Positions 51,629-60,948 of a DNA stretch of 64,000 nucleotides are shown here, one piece after another. Source of the DNA: Algicoccus sp048820935 (lineage in GTDB: Bacteria; Pseudomonadota; Gammaproteobacteria; Burkholderiales; Burkholderiaceae_B); assembly GCF_048820935.1 (NCBI RefSeq), contig NZ_JBMERD010000003.1, positions 203,515 to 267,514 of the forward strand, given 5' to 3'. The stretch's first letter is position 1; every line of letters begins with the position of its first letter. The position numbers were made by a program, and so were the translations under genes. The notes under the pieces are model-generated. The model was not told where the DNA came from and ran no database searches. It saw nothing but the letters and a program-made list of their open reading frames with translations.

Positions 51629-52900
51629 ATGAACGACACTGTATTTGCTTTGGTGGATTGCAACAATTTTTATGCCAGTTGCGAGAAGTTGTTTCGTCCA
51701 GATTTGAGAGAGAAACCCGTTGTTGTGCTTTCCAATAATGATGGCTGTATCGTGGCACGCAGTGCTGAAGCCAAAGCGTTAGGTATCAAAATGGGTACGC
51801 CGTACTATCAAGTACAAGCTCAACTAAAACGCCAAGGTGTGGTGGTGTTTTCATCGAACTATGCGCTGTATGGCGACATGTCTCAGCGAGTTATGAACAC
51901 TTTGGAATCACTGGTGCCCGATGTGGAGGTGTATTCCATTGATGAGGCATTTTTGAATCTGACAGGGCTGCAAGCGTCCATGTCTTTAGAAACTTTTGGA
52001 CAACAGGTGAGGCGACGAGTTTATCAATGGACGGGTATCACAACCTGTGTCGGGATTGCGCCCACAAAGACGCTTGCTAAGCTCGCAAATCATGCTGCAA
52101 AGGCTTATCCGGCGACAGGTGGTGTCGTCGATCTCACCTCTCTAACACGTCAAAGGAAACTAATGGGGCTTGTACCTGTTGGTGAGGTTTGGGGTATAGG
52201 ACGGCAGCTGTCAGCTCAACTAGAGAGTTTTGGGGTGATGACCGCATTACAGCTGGCGGACACCAATCCAGACTGGATTGGAAAACGCTTTTCTGTTGTG
52301 GTTAAACGGACGGTTTTGGAACTCAACGGACATGCTTGTCTTGCTTTGGAAGAAGAGCCGCCAGCTAGGCAACAGGTTTTATGCTCACGCTCATTTGCGG
52401 ATGCGGTGACTCGTATTAGCGATATGCATGAACTAATGGCTCGATTCGTGGAGCGTGCCGCTGCTAAGCTGCGTCAAGAGAACCAACAAGCAAAAGTTCT
52501 GTCCGTGTTTATTCGAACCAGTGCGCATCACGCCGGCAATCGTTTTTACAGTCGTCGGGCCACAGTTGAATTACTTGAGTATACGAGTGATACCCGTCGT
52601 TTGACGCAAGCAGCTCAAGATGCGCTGAAAACGATTTGGCAAGATGGGTTTCAGTACAAAAAAGGCGGTGTTTTACTGAACGATTTAAAACGAAATACAG
52701 GCGAGCAATTGAGTTTGTTTGAGCATTCAGTCGAAACACCTAAAAGTGAGGCACTGATGCGTACTTTAGATGAAATTCATCGTAAAGGGCTTGGGCAGGT
52801 GTTTCTGGCAGCCAGAGGCACACGCCGCGGCAGTGAAATGAAACAGGCTAGATTGTCACCTGCCTACACGACACGTTGGCGTGATTTGCCGAGAGTGTGA
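51629..52900 (+). CDS. umuC: UmuC, translesion DNA polymerase V catalytic subunit
   Basis: The 423-residue Y-family polymerase has the catalytic motifs FALVDCNNFYASCEKLF (metal-binding Asp near residue 9) and YSIDEAFL (Asp/Glu of the second motif), the HhH region GIGRQLSAQLESFG and a C-terminal UmuC-specific tail. It copies past lesions with UmuD'2. The ATG at 51629 is chosen; an open stretch upstream lies in umuD. Confidence 0.95.
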   Translation: MNDTVFALVDCNNFYASCEKLFRPDLREKPVVVLSNNDGCIVARSAEAKALGIKMGTPYYQVQAQLKRQGVVVFSSNYALYGDMSQRVMNTLESLVPDVEVYSIDEAFLNLTGLQASMSLETFGQQVRRRVYQWTGITTCVGIAPTKTLAKLANHAAKAYPATGGVVDLTSLTRQRKLMGLVPVGEVWGIGRQLSAQLESFGVMTALQLADTNPDWIGKRFSVVVKRTVLELNGHACLALEEEPPARQQVLCSRSFADAVTRISDMHELMARFVERAAAKLRQENQQAKVLSVFIRTSAHHAGNRFYSRRATVELLEYTSDTRRLTQAAQDALKTIWQDGFQYKKGGVLLNDLKRNTGEQLSLFEHSVETPKSEALMRTLDEIHRKGLGQVFLAARGTRRGSEMKQARLSPAYTTRWRDLPRV

Positions 52901-53031
52901 GTACGCTTGTGTTGGAAGCTTAGTAATATGGATACACTACAAAATAAAAAACTACCCACATACCTTCTCAGCGCCAAACGCAGCAGTCGTAGAAATAGGT
53001 GCTGATTTTCTGGTCTGTTATCTGGAAAGCC

Positions 53032-53529
53032 ATGTCAACAAACGAAACTCCGACTGTTTCTGAGAAATCTCCAAAAACTTCACGCCGCCGAAAATTTATT
53101 TGGATGATCGCTTTTGTGATCCTTGCGATCTTTTTTTATCCCTATGGCTATGATTTTTATTTGGAGAAGACTGGGAAAAAAGGACCGCCTGTTTTGCCGA
53201 CCTGCGATAGCAGTCAAGTTGCGGAAGAAATCATTAAAAAATATGGCACAGTGGCTGAAATGATTGCTTCTTTTGTGCCAACCAAGTACTTACTTGACCT
53301 CAAGAAGTCAAAGGCTGTTGCGCATCCTTCGGATCAGAAAAATCTTGTTCAGTGTGTGGCTGAATATAGCTCGTTGTTTGGAACTGGAATGGTGTCCTAT
53401 AACATTCGCTGGTTTGATCCTGAGCAACCCTCGTTGGATAAGATTGTGGTGGAAATTACGGCTGGAGATTTGCCTTTTTATCAGTTGATTCAAGAGGTTC
53501 AGACACATCTTTATGGTCCAGCGATCTGA
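53032..53529 (+). CDS. Membrane-anchored protein of unknown function
   Basis: The 165-residue protein is not recognised. It has one membrane segment near residues 23-40 (WMIAFVILAIFFYPYGYDF) preceded by Lys/Arg, so the remaining about 120 residues are likely periplasmic. Two cysteines (around 58 and 105) may pair. The start at 53032 follows GGAAAG. It stands alone between umuDC and the tRNA. Confidence 0.55.
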   Translation: MSTNETPTVSEKSPKTSRRRKFIWMIAFVILAIFFYPYGYDFYLEKTGKKGPPVLPTCDSSQVAEEIIKKYGTVAEMIASFVPTKYLLDLKKSKAVAHPSDQKNLVQCVAEYSSLFGTGMVSYNIRWFDPEQPSLDKIVVEITAGDLPFYQLIQEVQTHLYGPAI

Positions 53530-53585
53530 AATGATTTTTTAGTTCTTTTGATATAAAAGCTTTTTGATCGCTTGCGGGCTCATAG

Positions 53586-53621
53586 AAAAAGCCAGACCTG
53601 CGTATGCATGATCTGGCTTTT
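53586..53621. terminator. Terminator after tRNA-Val
   Basis: AAAGCCAGA (53588-53596) pairs with TCTGGCTTT (53612-53620), with A- and T-runs on both sides; it serves the tRNA and the upstream plus-strand gene. Confidence 0.8.
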
Positions 53622-53626
53622 AAATT

Positions 53627-53701
53627 TGGTGGGCGATACTGGGTTCGAACCAGTGACCCCTGCCGTGTGAAGGCAGTGCTCTACCACTGAGCTAACCGCC
53701 C
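53627..53701 (-). tRNA. tRNA-Val (CAC anticodon)
   Basis: The minus strand folds into a full cloverleaf: acceptor GGGCGGT/ATCGCCC, D-arm GCTC/GAGC, anticodon stem CTGCC/GGCAG with loop TTCACAC, T-arm ACTGG/CCAGT with TTCGAAC, and an encoded CCA. The anticodon CAC reads GUG valine codons. It is next to dnaQ, as tRNA genes are in E. coli. Confidence 0.95.
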
Positions 53702-53813
53702 TGATTGTTCAAGTAATTCTGTGAAAAATCAATCATTTCGTAAGGCTTTGATTGATGAGTGACAGCTTGAATCAGGTACGCAGTTTTGCGTAAAGAAAGA
53801 ATTATACACCGGT

Positions 53814-54509
53814 TTAGGTGTTCTGCCAAAGAATAGGTTGTTTACTTGATTTTGCGATGGCTTCCATATACGCATCATGGGCTTTGAGAGTTGCCTCATC
53901 CAGTGAGATGGATGGCAAATCATAGTGTTTCTGTGTGTGCGTCTGATTCGATAAGCGCTGTGTTTCATCGAATGAGCCCATGGCCAGACTGTCTTGGCCA
54001 CGTGTCATGGCCAACCAGACATCGGCCAGCAGCTGTGAATCCAGGAGGGCGCCGTGTAGCGTTCGATGGGCATTGCTGATGCCATAGCGGTCACATAGCG
54101 CATCGAGCGAATTTCGCTTGCCAGGATGCAGTGATTTGGCGTGTCGCAGGGAGTCTGTGATTTTGGCGCAATGGTCTTCGATTGGACTGCGTTGAATGCT
54201 TTTAAGCTCAGCGTTTAAAAATCGAACGTCAAACGGCGCATTGTGAATAATGAGCTCTGCACCTTCAATGTAGGCCAGAAAATCGTCCACATGGTCCTTA
54301 AAGCGCCCTTTGTCAGATAGAAAGGCTGTGTCTAGGCCGTGCACGCGTAAGGCTTCCGGATCACTGTCGCGATCAGGATTGAGGTAGACATGAAAATCAT
54401 TGCCTGTGAGTGCACGATTCACGACTTCGACCGCACCGATTTCTACAATACGGTGCCCGTCGTCAGGGCTCATGCCTGTGGTTTCAGTGTCCAGAATGAC
54501 CCAGCGCAT
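53814..54509 (-). CDS. dnaQ: DNA polymerase III epsilon subunit (3'-5' proofreading exonuclease)
   Basis: From the ATG at 54507-54509 the protein has 232 residues, close to E. coli DnaQ. The DEDDh residues appear in ILDTETTG (Asp7, Glu9), HNAPFDVRFLN and HRTLHGALLDSQLLADV. It removes mispaired bases during replication. The start follows GGAGAAG, and both this site and the start codon lie in the last 26 bp of the RND gene, so translation is probably coupled to it. Upstream open sequence belongs to that gene. Confidence 0.94.
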   Translation of the reverse strand: MRWVILDTETTGMSPDDGHRIVEIGAVEVVNRALTGNDFHVYLNPDRDSDPEALRVHGLDTAFLSDKGRFKDHVDDFLAYIEGAELIIHNAPFDVRFLNAELKSIQRSPIEDHCAKITDSLRHAKSLHPGKRNSLDALCDRYGISNAHRTLHGALLDSQLLADVWLAMTRGQDSLAMGSFDETQRLSNQTHTQKHYDLPSISLDEATLKAHDAYMEAIAKSSKQPILWQNT

Positions 54510-57500
54510 TCGCTTCTCCATGTGTTTGGGTGGTTGTTTCGGGGGTGTTCGTTGTGACAGGTTGCTCAGCAGAAGGCAGCTCCCGAACTTTGCGGCTTGC
54601 AATAAGCGTATAGGCCACTGGAACCACAAACAGTGTTAGAACCGTCCCTAGGGTTAAACCACCCACCAGAACCCAACCGATTTGTTCGCGAGATTCCGCG
54701 CCTGCCCCCGTTGAAAGTGCTAATGGTAATACACCCAGCACCATTGCGCCTGTTGTCATCAGAATGGGGCGCAAACGCAGCACACTGGCTTCAATGACCG
54801 CTTCGAACATCTCTTTACCAGCTTCGCGAAGTTGTGTAGAAAACTCCACAATCAAAATACCGTGTTTGGTAATCAAACCAACCAGCGTCACGAGACCGAT
54901 TTGACTGTAAATCGACAGCGTATTGCCAGTTAACCAAAGCGCAAGTAAAGCACCCGTCATCGATAAAGGCACGGTCAGCAAAATGATGAATGGGTTGCGC
55001 CAACTCTCAAATTGCGCGGCTAGTACCAGATAAATAAAGACCAGCGCCATCACAAAGACCATGTAGATACCGCCTGAGGCATCTCGAAACTCTCGTGATT
55101 GACCATCCAGGTCCAGTTGAACCGTCGGTGGGAACATGTCGCGTGCAACTTGTGTCATGTGATCCAGAACTTCGCCCATGGTGTAGCCCGGGGAAATCGT
55201 GGCTTCGACTTTGACGGCTCGCAAGCGGTTGAAGTGGTTTAAGGATTGTGGTGAAACAGTTTCTGACACCTTGGCGACGTTGTCGAGTTGCGTCATGCTG
55301 CCGTCACGGGCACGCACGTAAATATCAGAGATGTCCGTGGGCTCGTCACGTTCATCACGTGCGACTTGGACGATGACCTCATACTGTTCACCATCTTCCT
55401 TAAAGCGTGTGACCTGACGGCCTCCAAGCATGGTTTCGAGTGTGCGTCCAACCACGCTGACATCGATCCCTAAGTCGGCTAATTTGTCACGATCCACTTC
55501 AATTTGAAGTTCAGGTGTATTCATGCGCAAGTCCATCTGCAGGTTGCCCACACCCGGATAGCTTTCTAGTGAACGCATATACTCATCGACCATACGATGC
55601 AACTCTTCGTAAGGCGCTTGACTCATAATCACAAATTCAATGGGACGTGATGTGGCTCGTAAACCAAAAGAGGGTGGGTTGGTTGGAAAGGCTCGCACCC
55701 CACTGATTTGGCCAAATTTAGAGAGTAACTCGTTGGCAATTTGTTGCTGTTTAACGGTACGATCTTCCCAAGGCTTAAGTCGCAAAATGGCAAAGCCATC
55801 TGCAACGGTTGGGAAGCCGACGGTTAATTGACGCGCTTGAGCTTCATCGATGCCTTCATAGATCTTGTCAATTTCTTCCGCACTCTCGAGCATATAGCTC
55901 AGTGTGGCACCTTCAGGTCCAGACAGAATGCCAAAGATCACGCCACGGTCTTCAATGGGGGCCAGTTCAGTTTTGATTTGCGTAAACAGCAGACCACTGC
56001 TGGCGGCAACGGCTAAACCGAGCACCACAACCAGAAAACGAAAGCGCAATGCCACTGTAAGTGCTTTGCGATAAATGTTGTTGAGGCCTTCGAGCCCGTT
56101 TTCAATCAAAAGATAGAGTTTGTTGTGTTTCTTTTCATGCTTGAGCATGCGTGAACACATCATCGGGGTCAGTGTCAGTGCAATGAATCCGGAGACCAGC
56201 ACTGCACCTGCCAAAGTCAGTGCAAACTCAATAAACAATCGCCCGGTTCGTCCAGTGGCAAATGCCAGCGGCGCAAACACGGTGACTAGAGTGAGTGTCA
56301 TGGCAATCACGGCAAAGGTGATTTCTTTGGTGCCTTGAAACGCGGCTTGAATGGGTTTCATGCCTTCTTCAATGTGGCGATAAATGTTTTCTAGAACCAC
56401 AATGGCATCGTCAACCACCAAGCCAATGGCCAACACCATCGACAACAGGGTCAAGGTGTTAATTGAAAACCCGAAAGCGTACATGATCGCAAAGGCGCCG
56501 ATCAATGACACAGGGATTGTCACAATCGGAATGAGACTGGCTCGGATGTTTCTCAAGAAAAAGAAAATCACCAAGATCACGAGTAAAACAGCTTCCCCAA
56601 TGGTCTTGTAAACCGACTCAATGGAGCGTTCAATAAACACCGAGGTGTCATATGAAATCGTCAACGCCATGCCATCGGGAAGTGACTCATTGATGAGTTC
56701 GATTTCATCGCGCACGGCTGCTGACAAGTCGAGTGGGTTTGCTGTGGATTGCTTAACCACTCCAATGTTTAGGGCAGTTTTGCCGTTATATCGCGCAATA
56801 ATGCGCTCATTTAAGGGCGATAACGCGATGTTGGCCACATCCCCTAAACGCACGGGATACCCCTTGGTGTGCGCGACGATAATTTGCCGGAACTGTTCAG
56901 GTGTGCTCAGATCGGTCGATGAGACGACTGAGAATTCACGGGTGTCTGATTCAATTCGACCGGCCGGAATTTCAACGTTCTGACTGCGCAGTGCATTTTC
57001 AACATCTTGGACTGTGAGCCCATAGGCTGCGAGTCGATCACGGTCAACGTTGACTCGCATAGAGGGCTCACGCGCTCCAAATACTCGCACTTCAGCAGCC
57101 CCGGGTAGAACAGAAAGCCGAGATTTGATATACCGATTGATGTAGTCCGTGGCCTCCATTGGGGAGAAATCGCCCGCATTGACGGCAATATAAATGATGG
57201 GTCTCGAGTCTGCCTCAACTTTGGCAATAATGGGTTCATCAATCTCATCAGGCAACATGCGCTTGGCGCGAGACACTTTGTCGCGTACTTCGGCCGCGGC
57301 TGCATCAGGATCTCGACTCAGATCAAAGGTGATGTTGATCTGACTGCGCTCGGAGCGACTGCGGGAGGTCATGAGACGGACACCCTCAATCCCTGAGATC
57401 TGATCTTCTAGAGGTTTGGTGACGCGAGACTCAATGACCTCAGGGGAGGCCCCTTTATAGGTCGTATCGACTGAAACGATTGGTTCATCGATGTTGGGAT

Positions 57501-57609
57501 ATTCACGAACCGTCAGACGTGAATAAGACATCATGCCAATAAGCACAATGGCCAGTGCAAGCACTGTGGCAAACACTGGGCGTCGGATACAGACGTCAGG
57601 CAAACTCAT
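54484..57609 (-). CDS. RND efflux pump inner-membrane transporter (HAE1 family)
   Basis: The 1041-residue protein has the RND layout: membrane segments near 10-30, 340-500 and 870-1020 and two large periplasmic loops. It opens with SLPDVCIRRPVFATVLALAIVLIGMMSY, and the membrane motif VVDDAIVVLENIYRHIEEG carries the proton-relay aspartates. It exports drugs or other amphiphiles with the adaptor (4-bp overlap). An outer-membrane TolC-type channel is not in the window. Its 3' end overlaps dnaQ. Confidence 0.93.
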   Translation of the reverse strand: MSLPDVCIRRPVFATVLALAIVLIGMMSYSRLTVREYPNIDEPIVSVDTTYKGASPEVIESRVTKPLEDQISGIEGVRLMTSRSRSERSQINITFDLSRDPDAAAAEVRDKVSRAKRMLPDEIDEPIIAKVEADSRPIIYIAVNAGDFSPMEATDYINRYIKSRLSVLPGAAEVRVFGAREPSMRVNVDRDRLAAYGLTVQDVENALRSQNVEIPAGRIESDTREFSVVSSTDLSTPEQFRQIIVAHTKGYPVRLGDVANIALSPLNERIIARYNGKTALNIGVVKQSTANPLDLSAAVRDEIELINESLPDGMALTISYDTSVFIERSIESVYKTIGEAVLLVILVIFFFLRNIRASLIPIVTIPVSLIGAFAIMYAFGFSINTLTLLSMVLAIGLVVDDAIVVLENIYRHIEEGMKPIQAAFQGTKEITFAVIAMTLTLVTVFAPLAFATGRTGRLFIEFALTLAGAVLVSGFIALTLTPMMCSRMLKHEKKHNKLYLLIENGLEGLNNIYRKALTVALRFRFLVVVLGLAVAASSGLLFTQIKTELAPIEDRGVIFGILSGPEGATLSYMLESAEEIDKIYEGIDEAQARQLTVGFPTVADGFAILRLKPWEDRTVKQQQIANELLSKFGQISGVRAFPTNPPSFGLRATSRPIEFVIMSQAPYEELHRMVDEYMRSLESYPGVGNLQMDLRMNTPELQIEVDRDKLADLGIDVSVVGRTLETMLGGRQVTRFKEDGEQYEVIVQVARDERDEPTDISDIYVRARDGSMTQLDNVAKVSETVSPQSLNHFNRLRAVKVEATISPGYTMGEVLDHMTQVARDMFPPTVQLDLDGQSREFRDASGGIYMVFVMALVFIYLVLAAQFESWRNPFIILLTVPLSMTGALLALWLTGNTLSIYSQIGLVTLVGLITKHGILIVEFSTQLREAGKEMFEAVIEASVLRLRPILMTTGAMVLGVLPLALSTGAGAESREQIGWVLVGGLTLGTVLTLFVVPVAYTLIASRKVRELPSAEQPVTTNTPETTTQTHGEANALGHSGH

Positions 57610-58787
57610 GATGGATTCCCTGTCAGAGCACGGGCACGCTGCGCAGCACGCTCGATGAGTTCAACGGCTGGACGCGGATCCGATTGAAGTTTGACGGTGG
57701 CACCATCACGCATGCGCTGTAACCCAGAAACGACGATGACATCATTGACGCTTAGACCATCCACAATTTCAACCATGGGGCCGCGGCGTTCACCGAGGAT
57801 GACTGGAATTTGCTGCGCCTGATTGTTTTCGATTTTATAGACGTATTGCTTTTGGCCCGATGGAGACAGCGCGGTTTCGGGAATGACAATCGCTTGATCC
57901 TCGTTGGTTTGAAGTTGTATACGTGTAAACATACCGGGATACAGTTTGCCGTCTTTGTTTTGAACCGTGGCGCGCACGAGCACAGAACGCCCACCTGCAT
58001 CGACAACAGGGCTCACTGCATAGACCTGACCGTCAAACGTATCGTTAGGCAAGGCGTCGACATTGATGGTGAGTATCTGTCCAGGCGCAATGCGGTTGAT
58101 ATGACGCTCTGGGAGACGAAAGTCAGCCTTCAGGATTTCAACTGCTTCGAGTGGGGCAATGTCTTGTCCGGGAACGACGTACTCACCGACAGAGACCGAA
58201 CGCAAGCCGATCGTGCCATCAAATGGGGCGACGATGCGCATTTTATCCAAACGAGCTTGCGCCAGTTTGATGGCAGCTTCTTGCAGTTGCAGGGCGATGG
58301 CCGCGTCTTCACGGGCTTCTTTACTCACAAAACCCGCACTTTGTAAACGTTGCGAACGGTCAAACTTGGATTGGGCGAGCGCCAGATTGGCTTGTGCTTG
58401 AGCCAGCTCGGCTTGTGCGACTGCATCATCAAGTTGTACGAGCACGTCCCCTTTTGAAACGGGTTCACCTTCTGAGAAGTTGACTTGTGTAATGCGGCCA
58501 CCCACTTCGGCACTAACAACCACCGATTCCTCAGCCCGTAAACTACCGACAGCACTCAAACCTCTCGGGAAAGAAACTTCTTCCACGATGGCAGCCTGAA
58601 CAGGGACAGGGGGTGCAGCCTTTGTAGGGGTGGTCTTGGGTGCTGCAGAGCTACTGGTGGCTGTGGGTGTCATTGAAGGCAAGTCGGAGATGCCAAGCAT
58701 GGGCAACCAACGTGGTGCAAACAGACCAAGCACCAGACCCAGGATAATCAGTACAAGGGAAGTCAGGATGCGACGGGATGTGTTCAT
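57606..58787 (-). CDS. RND periplasmic adaptor (membrane fusion protein)
   Basis: The 393-residue protein has a membrane anchor near residues 8-28, a Pro/Ala/Thr-rich linker, the lipoyl-hairpin-barrel order of HlyD/AcrA adaptors (VVSAEVGGRITQVNFSEGEPV), and a coiled-coil hairpin (about 105-165, LAQAQANLALAQSKFDRSQ). It joins the RND pump to an outer-membrane channel. It overlaps the pump gene by 4 bp. An inverted repeat lies upstream. Confidence 0.93.
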   Translation of the reverse strand: MNTSRRILTSLVLIILGLVLGLFAPRWLPMLGISDLPSMTPTATSSSAAPKTTPTKAAPPVPVQAAIVEEVSFPRGLSAVGSLRAEESVVVSAEVGGRITQVNFSEGEPVSKGDVLVQLDDAVAQAELAQAQANLALAQSKFDRSQRLQSAGFVSKEAREDAAIALQLQEAAIKLAQARLDKMRIVAPFDGTIGLRSVSVGEYVVPGQDIAPLEAVEILKADFRLPERHINRIAPGQILTINVDALPNDTFDGQVYAVSPVVDAGGRSVLVRATVQNKDGKLYPGMFTRIQLQTNEDQAIVIPETALSPSGQKQYVYKIENNQAQQIPVILGERRGPMVEIVDGLSVNDVIVVSGLQRMRDGATVKLQSDPRPAVELIERAAQRARALTGNPS

Positions 58788-58813
58788 AAGAGGGCGTGAA
58801 TGAGCCGAAGTGG

Positions 58814-58859
58814 CCGTATTGAGTTAAGGGGCGTTTAAGCGTTTAAGTGCTCAATACGG
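58814..58859. promoter_or_regulatory. Inverted repeat with tandem 8-mers upstream of the RND operon
   Basis: CCGTATTGAG (58814-58823) pairs with CTCAATACGG (58850-58859), and inside are two tandem copies of GCGTTTAA (58831-58846). It sits between rnhA and the adaptor gene. With no T-tract it may be an operator rather than a terminator. Confidence 0.45.
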
Positions 58860-58891
58860 TTTATATCACTAGAAAGAGGTTACAACCACGC

Positions 58892-59338
58892 TCAGCCTTG
58901 GTTCTCTAAGAAGGTTTGTACGCCGAGATTGGCCAGTTCATCTGCGCGTTCATTACCAGGATCGCCGTCATGACCCCGAACCCATCGCCATTCAATTTGG
59001 TGTTGCTGAGTTAGATCATCAAGTTGCTGCCAGAGATCAGCGTTTTTAACGGGTTTGCGTGCGGCGGTTTTCCAGTTCCTAGCTTTCCAACCATTGAGCC
59101 ATTCCGTCATGCCTTTTTGGACGTATTGTGAATCGGTATGAAGAATAACGTGACAGGGACGTTTCAAGGCCTGCAACGCTTGGATGACAGCCTGCATTTC
59201 CATGCGGTTGTTGGTGGTGTCTGCAGCACCGCCACACAGGGTTTTTTCATGGGGGCCGCTGCGCAATAAGACGCCCCAGCCTCCAGTGCCAGGATTGCCT
59301 TTACAAGCGCCATCAGTCCAGATTTCGACGGTTTTCAT
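58892..59338 (-). CDS. rnhA: Ribonuclease HI
   Basis: The 148-residue protein has the four catalytic acidic residues: Asp9 (IWTDGACKGNPG), Glu47 (NNRMEMQA), Asp69 (ILHTDSQYV) and Asp133 (ERADELA), with His123 in RGHDGDPGN. It removes RNA from RNA-DNA hybrids. It overlaps the methyltransferase gene by 4 bp. Confidence 0.96.
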   Translation of the reverse strand: MKTVEIWTDGACKGNPGTGGWGVLLRSGPHEKTLCGGAADTTNNRMEMQAVIQALQALKRPCHVILHTDSQYVQKGMTEWLNGWKARNWKTAARKPVKNADLWQQLDDLTQQHQIEWRWVRGHDGDPGNERADELANLGVQTFLENQG

Positions 59339-60135
59339 AGATTATTTGGATTTTTAAGACTATTAAGAGAATTTGTTTGCACTTCTTTGGCAGTGACGGC
59401 TGCTCGAGCCTTGCGGCGCTGGGTCTTGCGTTTCCAAGCTGGCGTAATTAAGCGCATGCCTGTTACACGTTTGACGGCAGATACGATATAGACCGCACCA
59501 AAAACGGGCCACCAGCGATCACCCGCCTTCTCCATGAAATCAAAACGCTCAAACCACTGGGCAGTTTGTACAGGTGGGGCGTAGCACCCAAAATGCCCTC
59601 GATCGATTTCAAAGGACAGCAATCGTAACCAATCTTTCAGTCGGGCAGGTGATAAAGCGCCGTTTTCACTGGCAGGGTAGGCGTGACCGCAGGCTGGCAG
59701 TCGGTTGCGCAAACCCCAAAGACTCCACGGATTAAAGCCAGTCAGAATTAAGCGACCTTCTGGCACGAGGACGCGTTGCGCCTCACGTAAGACCATGTGT
59801 TGATCGGTGACACTGCTCAGAGCATGGGGCAGAATCAGTAAATCGATGCTGTCGCGATCAAAAGGAAGTTGTTCTGCTTCGCACACCACACTGGTTTGCC
59901 AATTGGCTTGATGGGCTTGCGTCAAACGCTGGGGTCCCGCATATATTTGTAGAGGAATGCGGTTGTTTTGTAGGTAGGGGACAGCCGGTAAACCGTACTG
60001 CACAGCACGGTATCCAAACACATTGGCGACGAGGTTTTCGATGCGTGCTTGCTCCCAAGTTTGGATGTAATGACCTGCATCGCTGTTAAACCATTGTTGC
60101 AGTTCTACAATAGGCGGACTTTTTTTGGTTTTCAT
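59335..60135 (-). CDS. SAM-dependent methyltransferase (YafS-like)
   Basis: The 266-residue protein has a class I methyltransferase fold with a short form of motif I; the region IDLLILPHALSSVTDQHMVLREAQRVLVPEGRLILTGF corresponds to the usual motif II/III block. The ATG at 60133-60135 follows AGGAG; an upstream open stretch is unlikely. It occupies the place of yafS between gloB and rnhA in E. coli. The substrate is unknown. Confidence 0.88.
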   Translation of the reverse strand: MKTKKSPPIVELQQWFNSDAGHYIQTWEQARIENLVANVFGYRAVQYGLPAVPYLQNNRIPLQIYAGPQRLTQAHQANWQTSVVCEAEQLPFDRDSIDLLILPHALSSVTDQHMVLREAQRVLVPEGRLILTGFNPWSLWGLRNRLPACGHAYPASENGALSPARLKDWLRLLSFEIDRGHFGCYAPPVQTAQWFERFDFMEKAGDRWWPVFGAVYIVSAVKRVTGMRLITPAWKRKTQRRKARAAVTAKEVQTNSLNSLKNPNNL

Positions 60136-60147
60136 GGAACTCCTGAC

Positions 60148-60945
60148 GTGACGTGTGCAAGTAATACAGCGATCAGCATCCGGCCAATCCGTGCCTTTTC
60201 TGATAACTACATTTGGCTCATTGAATCGGGTCAACAGGCCGTGGTGGTCGATCCTGGACAGGCGCAACCTGTTCTGGATGTGCTGCACGCGCATAATCTG
60301 ACACTGACTGCTATTCTACTCACCCATCATCATCACGACCATGTGGGTGGCGTGGCCGATTTGTTAAAACATGCGAATGTCCCTGTCTACGGTCCAGCGA
60401 TGGAAGTCATTCAGGACTGTGACCACCCAGTATCTGCGGGTGATCGAGTCATTCTGGATGGACCGCCCTTGGATCTTAAGGTGCTTGATGTACCGGGTCA
60501 TACGGCCGGCCATGTGGCTTACTACGGTTTGGTCAACGGCGAGCCTGTTGTCTTTTGTGGTGATACCTTGTTTGTAATGGGCTGTGGCCGTCTCTTTGAA
60601 GGCACACCTGCGCAAATGCTGGCGTCACTCGATCAGCTGAGTGAATTGCCGCCTGAAACGCGTGTGTACTGTGCGCATGAATATACGCAGTCGAATGTTC
60701 GTTGGGCATTGGCGGTTGAGCCGGGTAATCAGACTTTGCAAGATTTTGCAAAAACAGTGGATGTTCGACGCGCCGCCGATGAACCGACGGTTCCTTCGAC
60801 GATTGCGATAGAGCGCGCCTGTAATCCGTTTTTACGCAGCCGGGAGCCTTCGGTTGCGGCGGCAGCGACCCATTGGGCGAACGAAGATTTAAAAACGCCC
60901 GTGGACGTGTTTGCGGCCTTGCGTAACTGGAAAAACGAGTTCTGA
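60148..60945 (+). CDS. gloB: Hydroxyacylglutathione hydrolase (glyoxalase II)
   Basis: The 265-residue metallo-beta-lactamase-fold enzyme has the metal motif THHHHDHVGG (59-68), then VPGHTAGHVAYY and FCGDTLFVMGCGRLFEG. It hydrolyses S-D-lactoylglutathione to D-lactate and glutathione. The start is uncertain: no ATG lies near the family N-terminus, and I take the GTG at 60148, with GGAA eight bases before. It is divergent from the methyltransferase with only 12 bp between. Confidence 0.94.
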   Translation: MTCASNTAISIRPIRAFSDNYIWLIESGQQAVVVDPGQAQPVLDVLHAHNLTLTAILLTHHHHDHVGGVADLLKHANVPVYGPAMEVIQDCDHPVSAGDRVILDGPPLDLKVLDVPGHTAGHVAYYGLVNGEPVVFCGDTLFVMGCGRLFEGTPAQMLASLDQLSELPPETRVYCAHEYTQSNVRWALAVEPGNQTLQDFAKTVDVRRAADEPTVPSTIAIERACNPFLRSREPSVAAAATHWANEDLKTPVDVFAALRNWKNEF

Positions 60946-60948
60946 AAT

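Noticed and set aside
57810..58346. Frame opposite the RND adaptor gene
   Set aside because: It overlaps a clear adaptor gene and shows no domain.
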